A stretch of DNA of 63,012 nucleotides from Alphaproteobacteria bacterium (GTDB lineage Bacteria; Pseudomonadota; Alphaproteobacteria; Rs-D84): NCBI GenBank assembly GCA_017618175.1, contig JAFZUT010000006.1, positions 1 to 63,012 of the forward strand, given 5' to 3'. A program made the translations under genes and the position numbers. Position 1 is the first letter of the stretch. Every line of letters begins with the position of its first letter. Below the pieces are notes generated by a model. That model was not told where the DNA came from, ran no database searches, and was given only the letters and a program-made list of their open reading frames with translations. Below are positions 7,823 through 15,151 of the stretch, piece by piece.

Positions 7823-9361
7823 TTAGAATTTTGCCTGGACCCCGATACGGATGCCCATAGATTTATAAACCGATTCGATTTCATTGTCAACTTTGCACAC
7901 CCAACCCGGACATTCGTTTTTAATTTTTACAATGTTCTGGGCGGTTGGATCATTTGCCAACATATCGGATTCAGTATATCCTGCATCAATCCACGCCTGC
8001 AACAGTTCATTATAAATGCCGTTATAATACCCACTGTTCAGATAAGTGTTCGCCTCGCCACCCGACATAGTGTAATAATCGAACGTGAATCCAACGGTCA
8101 ATGCAACGGTATCGGTTAATGCCGTCATATAATTTGCACCCAAGCCAATATGCCACGCATCACCAAATCCGCCCTTGTCTTCCACGCTTTTTGGATGTTG
8201 CCAATCAGACCGATACGGTTGATCACCGGTCGCGGTATAAAGCGGCAATCCAAATTCAAGACGTGCATTCACCAAATTATACCTGTCAATTTCATAATCT
8301 AAATCCAATGCCAAATATGGCCCCATCCATGTTGTTTCGTACGAATGGCTAACCCCCGGTAATTTGAACATATATGTTCCACCGGTGTTCACGCCATCGG
8401 CCCCGGCACCAATCACCCAGAAACCATTGGCATCAACCGCCGGATTCCACAAAACTTGTTGAGTGTCATTGTTATAATGTATCAAAACAATCGGGTCACA
8501 TTGAATTTCATCGCCACCCGCAGATGTCCCAGAACAATACCCGGTATCAACGGTTAAACCATAATCTTGTTTTGTTTCCAATTTTGTCCGCAAATAACGG
8601 AACCCAATCGACGGTGTCAAACGCGCAGACCCCAACTTCATAAAATCACTTAACCCAAATCCAATGTTAAATCCCATCATATCGCCACTAGTACTGTTGC
8701 CAATGGAAAGCGAATGACCAATCTGCTGACCAATATATTCATCAACATTCGGGTCATATTGTTGGTTACCGTTCACATCGTCCCACCATTCGGTCACCAG
8801 ATAACCACCATTTGTAATATCGTCATCAATCATTGGTGAATCGCCAAATTGCATACCATAACGGAATCCGGCATCAATCTGCATTTTTGTATTTCCACCA
8901 AAACGATACCCCGCCGTAATATCCAACACGTTCCAACGCAGGTTGTCATAGTGCAACTTACTGCCCGCGTCTTTCATTTCAAAGTTCCAATTTGCAAATT
9001 CGTGCGATAGTCCGCCACCCAGCCAGAATCCATCACCCTTTTGAATATTTGTGCCGTTTGCACCCGATGTTTTGGTTGTTTGCGTCCGTGTTTGCTGTTC
9101 TGTGCCAACCACACGTGTATATCCGTTATATGGTTGCCCGATATACGCATTATCATTTGGCGTAACGGTCCGCGTACGGGTGTATGTGGTATCTTGACTG
9201 TAATTAGTGGTTTTTGCGCGATTGGCATAACCACTGGTCGAATAATTTCTTTGTGGCGAATTATAATTTCCCGTGTAATAGGTCCCCGCCGCGGCCGCAA
9301 TTCCCGGCATCAATGCAAACAAAGAGCAATTCAAAACAAATGAACAAAGTCTTTTTCCCAT
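7823..9361 (-). CDS. Predicted outer-membrane beta-barrel protein with Tyr/Thr-rich N-terminus
   Basis: This 512-residue protein begins with a signal peptide (about 1-25), then a low-complexity Tyr/Asn/Thr/Arg stretch (about 26-105). The remainder is probably a barrel with many aromatic strand ends (GYRFGG, FRYGMQF, GFRYLRT), ending IRIGVQAKF with the C-terminal Phe of BAM substrates. Loops contain EYIGQQIG and several Cys. No named family is recognised; it could be a porin or adhesin. It is first in the three-gene operon. Confidence 0.7.
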   Translation of the reverse strand: MGKRLCSFVLNCSLFALMPGIAAAAGTYYTGNYNSPQRNYSTSGYANRAKTTNYSQDTTYTRTRTVTPNDNAYIGQPYNGYTRVVGTEQQTRTQTTKTSGANGTNIQKGDGFWLGGGLSHEFANWNFEMKDAGSKLHYDNLRWNVLDITAGYRFGGNTKMQIDAGFRYGMQFGDSPMIDDDITNGGYLVTEWWDDVNGNQQYDPNVDEYIGQQIGHSLSIGNSTSGDMMGFNIGFGLSDFMKLGSARLTPSIGFRYLRTKLETKQDYGLTVDTGYCSGTSAGGDEIQCDPIVLIHYNNDTQQVLWNPAVDANGFWVIGAGADGVNTGGTYMFKLPGVSHSYETTWMGPYLALDLDYEIDRYNLVNARLEFGLPLYTATGDQPYRSDWQHPKSVEDKGGFGDAWHIGLGANYMTALTDTVALTVGFTFDYYTMSGGEANTYLNSGYYNGIYNELLQAWIDAGYTESDMLANDPTAQNIVKIKNECPGWVCKVDNEIESVYKSMGIRIGVQAKF

Positions 9362-9405
9362 CTTTCACTCCATACTATTATCAAACCTATTTTATCATAA
9401 AAATA

Positions 9406-9433
9406 TTGAAAAAAAAACAGGATTATGTAAAAT
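9406..9433 (+). promoter_or_regulatory. Promoter of tRNA-Leu(AAG)
   Basis: TTGAAA (9406-9411) and TAAAAT (9428-9433) are 16 bases apart. The expected transcript start lies about 20 bases before the tRNA. Confidence 0.6.
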
Positions 9434-9459
9434 GCCATCGGTTTTTTATCAAACCATGT

Positions 9460-9544
9460 GCGGATATGGCGGAATTGGTAGACGCTCAGCACTAAGGATG
9501 CTGTGGAGAAATCCGTGGGGGTTCAAGTCCCCCTATCCGCACCA
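9460..9544 (+). tRNA. tRNA-Leu(AAG), decodes CUU (and CUC/CUA if inosine)
   Basis: Acceptor GCGGATA pairs with TATCCGC, the discriminator is A and CCA is encoded. The D-arm GCG/CGC, anticodon stem CAGCA/TGCTG with loop CTAAGGA, a long class II variable arm and the T-arm GGGGG-TTCAAGT-CCCCC are all present. The loop gives anticodon AAG. Bacteria normally use GAG here, so an A at position 34 is unusual. Confidence 0.93.
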
Positions 9545-9616
9545 AGAATTATCACATTTGGCGCATTTTCTGCTTGCCCGAAAAATCAAAATTTTGCTAA
9601 CCTGTATGCGAAAGGG

Positions 9617-12430
9617 ATGAAGAATCTTAGACTGCTTTTTGGTGTATGCCTTGGCGTGCTTGCCCTGCGTGGCGCGCATGGCGCGGATTACGATGAAATT
9701 GCGCGCGCCGCATCACGCACGACCGCAACAAATGTTTCAACATCTGCCCCATCGCGCGGTGCAAACACAATAACCCAATCACAAAAATCATCCGCCACGG
9801 CAACAACGCGTTCGGGTGCAACAAATGCGCGTACGGCAATCGCACCTGTGGCGGCCGAACCGCGCAGTGCAACAAAAAACGTCGCCGCACGCACCACAAC
9901 CACAACAACCGTTGCACCACGCGTAACCACCGCCACACGTTCAACCGACACATCGGTAACGGCGCGCACCACCCGGCCAACCACGACGGCACGCAGTGCG
10001 ACAAAATCACGCAACGCAACACCCGTTGCGCGGTCTGGGGCGCGCACATCATCCGCACGCGCGGCGCGCACGGTGTCACGTGCGGCCACGAACGAATCGC
10101 CGGTATTGAACACGAACTATACCCGTTGCCGTGAAATTTATTACGAATGTATGGATGAATTCTGCGCAAACAAGGACGCAAATCTGCGCCGCTGTGCATG
10201 CTCGTCCCGGGCGAACGAATTTGAAAACACGAAAAAAAATCTTTCCAATTTTGAAGACAAAATGTTGGAATTTAACCAACGATTATTACTGGTGAATTTA
10301 GATGCCGAAGATGTCGATGCCATAAACCAATCGACCGCGGGCGAAGATGCGTTCTATGCAACCAAAGACAAAACCAAATCTAAACAGGCGTTGGACGACA
10401 TCGCCAAGAAATTGAACACAACATTTGGCGACGACGGTTTTGGGACATCACTTGCGCCGATATCGTTGTCGTTGAACATAGATTCTGCATTTGACACGGT
10501 CGATTCGTTTATGGGTTCGGACACGACGGCCAAATCTGGCACGGCATTGTATAATGCGGCAATTCCAATTTGCCGTGAAACCGCACTGGAGGTTTGTACC
10601 GAAGACGAATTATCTTTGGCAATCGGCGGATATTTAATGTTAATGGAACAAGATTGCAACACCGTGCAAAAGGCATACCAGGCCCAGGCCGATGCCGCCC
10701 GCACCAAAGTATTCGAATCGGGCGCACTGCTTGATATGTCGCGCCTTGACGCGTATCAAACCCGCAACGCAGACGATATTTTGACATGCAAACGCAAAAT
10801 GATGGAAATGTTAACCAACACCACGGTTTGCGGCGCAAATATGGAAAAGTGCCTTGATATGACGGGCAAATATATCGACCCAACAACCGGCGCGGCTTTC
10901 TTGACCGCGAACCTTTCGGATTTGGGTTCGCTGATTACCCGGCCCGATGCAAATCAGTCTTGGACATCGGCAAACGGCGCCGGCAAATTTATAACATATT
11001 TGAAAAATAAAAAGCAATTCTTGGCGCCGGCTATGGAAAATTGCCAAGACATCGCAGACACGGTTTGGGACGCGTTTATCGAAGACGCATTGGCGCAAAT
11101 CAAATTGGCCCAAGATGCCAAATTGGAAGAAATACGCCAGGCATGCACCACATTAACGACCGAATGTTTAACATCGGCCAACGATTCGATTGGGGAATTT
11201 GATTCGCGTGCATTATCGGTATTTGGGGTGGCGGCGAATCGCACCGTTAACGCAATGTGCGCCGATGTCCGCAATTCTTGCACGGCGTTGATGGGCGCGA
11301 CCGGCGACACGTCTTGGGAATCCGGTGTATCTGCAATTGCCACCGCCACCACGTATGACAGTATTATAACCAGTTGCACCCAGGTTGGCCGCAATTGCAT
11401 CATACAATCTTGCCGGTCGATTTCCGGGAACTTTGATTTGTGCGATGACCCGATTTTCTCGCCAAATCGGCACGCGATATTGGAACGCACGGCATGCTGG
11501 CCCGAAGTGTTGTCCTGTGTCGCGGCGGCCGGGAATGATGCAGTGTTGGCGATTATGGAATCTTTGGGTAAAGATCCGGATGACACTTTCTATCGTGATT
11601 TATACGGCAATAATGCGACACCAATTCACGATATATGCGCCAACAATTATTGCACAACCGATGCAGAATGCGCCACATGCCGCATTGCCGAACGCATCTG
11701 GGGCAATTGCGAGGCCGCACCCACCGACACCATTGGCGGCACCGGCAATGGCCACAATCGTGTATGGATGCCGCGCACAAAAAACGATACATTATTGTCT
11801 TGGTTTGCGATAAACACCGGCACCGCCGCATCCAATGGCACATCCAGTGATGACCGCAGTTGTGTCAACACCCGTTGCACATCGGACGCGTATTATCCGG
11901 GCTATATTGGCCCAGAGCCAGAAAATCAAATCTGTATCCCGGACGGCGACCAAAGCGGTAATATAACCGACGACGGCCTGTATTGCCCGATTGATCCCGG
12001 CAACCAAATGCGAATAATGAATGGCCTGACCAATTGTTGTTATAATCGGTCGGACAACGGTTGGGGGCACACACCGCTGAGTGAAAACGCATGCTGTGAA
12101 ACCGGCAACGTCATTGATGGCATCTGTATGCCAGAAGATGAAACAAAATACAAAAAAACGGCTCAAAGGGGCAACGACGGACCAATCATCGTATGCATCG
12201 GCAACGAAACTGTTAGTGGTTCAAACAACCCATTAAAGGTTAATTGTTCTGGTACATTTATACAAATCGACCCGGACAACAAATACACCGAACATCAAAA
12301 GACCGGTACCGGCCAAAGCGGCCCCCAATATACCCCTCGTATGGTTTATTATCTGATTGGCGACGACGCCCACAACGAGCCACAAACCACAACCGGAACC
12401 GATGCATGGTTTATACGATATGACGAGTAG
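9617..12430 (+). CDS. Large Cys-rich secreted protein of unknown function
   Basis: This 937-residue protein starts MKNLRLLFGVCLGVLALRGAHG, a signal peptide. Residues about 30-150 are a low-complexity Thr/Ala/Arg/Ser stretch, likely disordered. Next comes a conserved-looking Cys module (YTRCREIYYECMDEFC, then RRCACSSRANEF), helical Asp/Ala-rich parts with spaced Cys pairs, and a Cys-dense C-terminal third. I know no function; a surface or periplasmic scaffold is possible. The ATG at 9617 with AAAGGG directly upstream is chosen; the longer reading frame would begin inside the tRNA. Confidence 0.75.
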   Translation: MKNLRLLFGVCLGVLALRGAHGADYDEIARAASRTTATNVSTSAPSRGANTITQSQKSSATATTRSGATNARTAIAPVAAEPRSATKNVAARTTTTTTVAPRVTTATRSTDTSVTARTTRPTTTARSATKSRNATPVARSGARTSSARAARTVSRAATNESPVLNTNYTRCREIYYECMDEFCANKDANLRRCACSSRANEFENTKKNLSNFEDKMLEFNQRLLLVNLDAEDVDAINQSTAGEDAFYATKDKTKSKQALDDIAKKLNTTFGDDGFGTSLAPISLSLNIDSAFDTVDSFMGSDTTAKSGTALYNAAIPICRETALEVCTEDELSLAIGGYLMLMEQDCNTVQKAYQAQADAARTKVFESGALLDMSRLDAYQTRNADDILTCKRKMMEMLTNTTVCGANMEKCLDMTGKYIDPTTGAAFLTANLSDLGSLITRPDANQSWTSANGAGKFITYLKNKKQFLAPAMENCQDIADTVWDAFIEDALAQIKLAQDAKLEEIRQACTTLTTECLTSANDSIGEFDSRALSVFGVAANRTVNAMCADVRNSCTALMGATGDTSWESGVSAIATATTYDSIITSCTQVGRNCIIQSCRSISGNFDLCDDPIFSPNRHAILERTACWPEVLSCVAAAGNDAVLAIMESLGKDPDDTFYRDLYGNNATPIHDICANNYCTTDAECATCRIAERIWGNCEAAPTDTIGGTGNGHNRVWMPRTKNDTLLSWFAINTGTAASNGTSSDDRSCVNTRCTSDAYYPGYIGPEPENQICIPDGDQSGNITDDGLYCPIDPGNQMRIMNGLTNCCYNRSDNGWGHTPLSENACCETGNVIDGICMPEDETKYKKTAQRGNDGPIIVCIGNETVSGSNNPLKVNCSGTFIQIDPDNKYTEHQKTGTGQSGPQYTPRMVYYLIGDDAHNEPQTTTGTDAWFIRYDE

Positions 12431-12504
12431 TCCCGGCGCAAGACCTTGACAAAACAATATTTTTTACTATAATGTACTTGAACAGAACAAAAGGGGGGCA
12501 ACCC

Positions 12505-12951
12505 ATGAAATTCAAACATAAATACAATATTGGCAAAACATTGTCATTGGCGGGTCTAATGATGCTGGCAACCGCATGCAATAAAGAGCGTGATGTTATA
12601 ATTGATTGGGAATGGGGGTCGGGACTTGACGCGACCACACAAAAGGAAATTATAAGAAAAGAAATTAATAAAAAAAATGTTAATATGATATTTCTGGATT
12701 TTGGTGAACAAAATTTAACAGATTGGTATCCGGCCGCTTTTCACAGGGCTCGTGATACCTTACAAACATGCCTTGATATGGCTCCGGGTCGAATTCACGG
12801 TATGGGAACGATATACGTAAGCTCGCAAGATGGCGCGCACCTGCCAGATGTCACCGCAAGATTTCCATGTGGCATGGGATTGGAAGACAGCCTTTGGTAC
12901 ACCGCAAACGGTTGGAAAGTCCAACGTCTTCATCCAGAATGGATAAAATAA
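12505..12951 (+). CDS. Small lipoprotein of unknown function
   Basis: 148 residues with a lipobox LATAC near residue 23, so Cys is probably lipidated and the protein anchored in an envelope membrane. The mature part has no family I recognise; it holds two further Cys that may form a disulfide. A strong AAGGGGGG sits 6-13 bases before the ATG at 12505. It lies between two Cys-rich secreted protein genes. Confidence 0.7.
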   Translation: MKFKHKYNIGKTLSLAGLMMLATACNKERDVIIDWEWGSGLDATTQKEIIRKEINKKNVNMIFLDFGEQNLTDWYPAAFHRARDTLQTCLDMAPGRIHGMGTIYVSSQDGAHLPDVTARFPCGMGLEDSLWYTANGWKVQRLHPEWIK

Positions 12952-12963
12952 AAAATTTATCAT

Positions 12964-12985
12964 AAAGGGCGTTCTAACGCCTTTT
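12964..12985 (+). terminator. Hairpin terminator
   Basis: GGGCGTT-CT-AACGCC followed by TTTTATT closes the lipoprotein gene. Confidence 0.75.
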
Positions 12986-13025
12986 ATTATTGAAACAAAA
13001 ATTTTTATATGATAACTTTGAAACT

Positions 13026-14000
13026 ATGAGAATGTTTCTACTTTTTATATTATTGCTTTGTCCTATAGCGACCAATGCTGTGGTAACGCCGGAGTACTGT
13101 GCCGATTTTACATATACTCCTGATACATGCAAAAATACGGCTGGTTGTCGCTATAACGATACTCTAAGAGAATGCACACAATGCCCTGAGGGTACATACT
13201 GTCCCAATAACCATAACAATCAACCACAGAATTGCCCCCAACCATCATTTTCCCAATCCGATAAAGGTTCAACATCTCCGGAAGAATGTTTTCAAAGCCC
13301 GATAACCTGCAAAAAAGCCGATGATTCTAATGACACCCAATGTCGCCACTATAACAACACCACCGACCCGTACAGATGCGGTGATAACCACGATATTTCC
13401 GCACATATGGAAGGTACACAGTGTTATTATAACACACGAAACTGTGACAAATTTGGTACACCAAGTGGGTGCAACGGTGGCACCGTTACCGGCCAGGCCC
13501 TGTGGGCGACAGAAGATGAAGAATGGTACATTAACGGAAATATATATTATTGTCAATGCGAACAAGGAAACGTGGAATATCCAACCGCTTCCTGTACTGC
13601 AACCGTCGTAAAAAGACCAACATCGGGCAACCCGACATCTGCAAACGCATCCATCACATATGGTAACGTATCATCATATTACTGTACACAATGTCCACCG
13701 GGTTATTATGTCCACATTGAAAATGGTTTTTTGCCGACAACAAATTGTACCGGTGGCAATACCGTGTGTGTATGTGATATCGCTAACCCAGGTCATTACA
13801 GCACCGGCTGCGGACCATTTAGTAACAACATAACAAACCATGCCTTTTGTCCATATCAAGACTGTCCATTTGGACAAACAAGCCCAGAGGGCGCAACCGC
13901 GATAACAGATTGTAATTATGCATCACAAACACAATTCTGTGATGCCAAGGGATGTTTTACCTTGGGCACCGATGCCACAAATTGGCGTGCATTATATTAA
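13026..14000 (+). CDS. Cys-rich secreted protein with ephrin-receptor-like repeats
   Basis: 324 residues starting MRMFLLFILLLCPIATNA (signal peptide). The mature protein is packed with Cys. Several stretches resemble the eukaryotic ephrin-receptor-like/GCC2-GCC3 repeat: CPEGTYCPN near the start, CPPGYYVH in the middle, and CPFGQTSPEGATAITDC near the end. Such repeats are known mainly from extracellular eukaryotic proteins. The exact start is unsure because no good ribosome-binding site is visible; ATGs at 13026 and 13032 are both possible. Its end overlaps the convergent pth gene by four bases. A host-facing surface protein is plausible but inferred. Confidence 0.75.
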   Translation: MRMFLLFILLLCPIATNAVVTPEYCADFTYTPDTCKNTAGCRYNDTLRECTQCPEGTYCPNNHNNQPQNCPQPSFSQSDKGSTSPEECFQSPITCKKADDSNDTQCRHYNNTTDPYRCGDNHDISAHMEGTQCYYNTRNCDKFGTPSGCNGGTVTGQALWATEDEEWYINGNIYYCQCEQGNVEYPTASCTATVVKRPTSGNPTSANASITYGNVSSYYCTQCPPGYYVHIENGFLPTTNCTGGNTVCVCDIANPGHYSTGCGPFSNNITNHAFCPYQDCPFGQTSPEGATAITDCNYASQTQFCDAKGCFTLGTDATNWRALY

Positions 14001-14521
14001 CCCACCAATTTTATTTCATCTAATGTTTTTTCTATTGTTGACATTTGGTCATCGGTGAAACGGCCCAAAACCCAATCCGCCGCATCAATCGGCAACCCCA
14101 GATTCCGTGGGTGGTCAATTCCAATCCGTATGCGTGTATATTCCGCGCCAACATTTGCATCGATGGACTTTATTCCGTTGTGACCGGCACTGCCGCCGCC
14201 GACCTTGGTGCGCATATCGCCCAATTTCAAATCCATATCGTCATGAATTACAAATAAATTTTCAATTGGAATCTTGTAAAAATCCATTATTGCGCGCACT
14301 GCGCGGCCACTGTCGTTCATAAATGTTTGTGGCATCGCAAATATCACGCGCCGCCCGTCCACATTTGTGGCAAATGTTTTTGCAAACAATTCCCCGCGCC
14401 AATGCGCATCGACCCCCGCCAAATGTTTTACCGCCATAAATCCAACATTATGACGTGTGCGTTCGTATTCGGTCCCGGGATTCCCCAGGCCAACAATTAA
14501 AATCGGTTTATTTTCTTGCAT
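13997..14521 (-). CDS. pth: Peptidyl-tRNA hydrolase
   Basis: Releases tRNA from peptidyl-tRNA that falls off ribosomes. The 174 residues carry GLGNPG (Asn14), the catalytic His24 in TRHNVGF, QTFMN (Asn69) and HDDMDL (Asp94), all matching the bacterial family, together with GGSAGHNGIKS. Length is slightly short of the usual ~190. It diverges from the beta-barrel gene at 14568. Confidence 0.97.
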   Translation of the reverse strand: MQENKPILIVGLGNPGTEYERTRHNVGFMAVKHLAGVDAHWRGELFAKTFATNVDGRRVIFAMPQTFMNDSGRAVRAIMDFYKIPIENLFVIHDDMDLKLGDMRTKVGGGSAGHNGIKSIDANVGAEYTRIRIGIDHPRNLGLPIDAADWVLGRFTDDQMSTIEKTLDEIKLVG

Positions 14522-14567
14522 ATGTTTTTCTCTTTTTTTATTATATTATCATACAAAGGAGCAAAAG

Positions 14568-15107
14568 ATGAAGTTAAAAACATCAATTATTTTATGTGCC
14601 GCCGCAATGACCACAACTGTGCCCGCATTCGCAAACCCGGTTTGGGATTTATATGTTGGTGCAACAATTGGCGCCGGCGCAGAAACTGTATTTGCCGATG
14701 ATAAAAATGAAACCAATGCCGCGCAGTCTTTTGGCGGAATGTTCGGGGTTGACCTGCCGGCGTTTCGGGTCGAGGCCGAATATAATTACCTTAGCGAGAC
14801 AGATTTGCACGCGCACCTTGGGATGTTAAATGCGTATTTCAAAATGCCGTCCACGGTTATTAAACCGTACCTGGGGCTGGGTGTGGGGTTGATGTTTGGG
14901 GGCGAAAACGAAAAGGCCCATGTCGATTTCGATACAACCGCCGCATACCAAGGTATGTTGGGTGTGACCTTTGACCCGACCGCATTACCGTTCAAATTTG
15001 ATATCGAAGGTCGCGCAATCTATATGCCGGATGTGTACAAGGTCGCCGATATTCAACCGGACATTTTGCATTACGAAGCGCGCATCAAAATCCGCTATAT
15101 ATTCTAA
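14568..15107 (+). CDS. Small outer-membrane beta-barrel protein
   Basis: 179 residues with a signal peptide (1-22). An eight-strand-like barrel pattern follows, similar to OmpA-type or Omp25-type porin-like proteins (GATIGAGAETVF, GVDLPAFRVEAEYNYL, YLGLGVGLMFGG), ending IKIRYIF with a terminal Phe. AAAGGAG lies 7 bases before the ATG at 14568. The exact family is not certain. Confidence 0.75.
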   Translation: MKLKTSIILCAAAMTTTVPAFANPVWDLYVGATIGAGAETVFADDKNETNAAQSFGGMFGVDLPAFRVEAEYNYLSETDLHAHLGMLNAYFKMPSTVIKPYLGLGVGLMFGGENEKAHVDFDTTAAYQGMLGVTFDPTALPFKFDIEGRAIYMPDVYKVADIQPDILHYEARIKIRYIF

Positions 15108-15113
15108 ATTAAA

Positions 15114-15132
15114 CGGGGCGGCAACGCCCCAA
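15114..15132 (+). terminator. Hairpin without clear T-run
   Basis: GGGGCG-GCAA-CGCCCC lies between the barrel gene and polA. The downstream bases are A-rich rather than T-rich, so it may be a weak terminator or an mRNA-end stabiliser. Confidence 0.4.
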
Positions 15133-15151
15133 AATGTTTAATGGGGGCAAT

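Noticed and set aside
8974..9300. Opposite-strand and out-of-frame reading frames within the beta-barrel, Cys-rich, groEL and polA genes
   Set aside because: They overlap well-supported genes, have no start signals of their own and show no recognisable domain or signal peptide.
9503..9616. Upstream extension of the large Cys-rich protein into the tRNA
   Set aside because: The tRNA fold is clear to 9544, and an ATG with AAAGGG upstream and a signal peptide exists at 9617.
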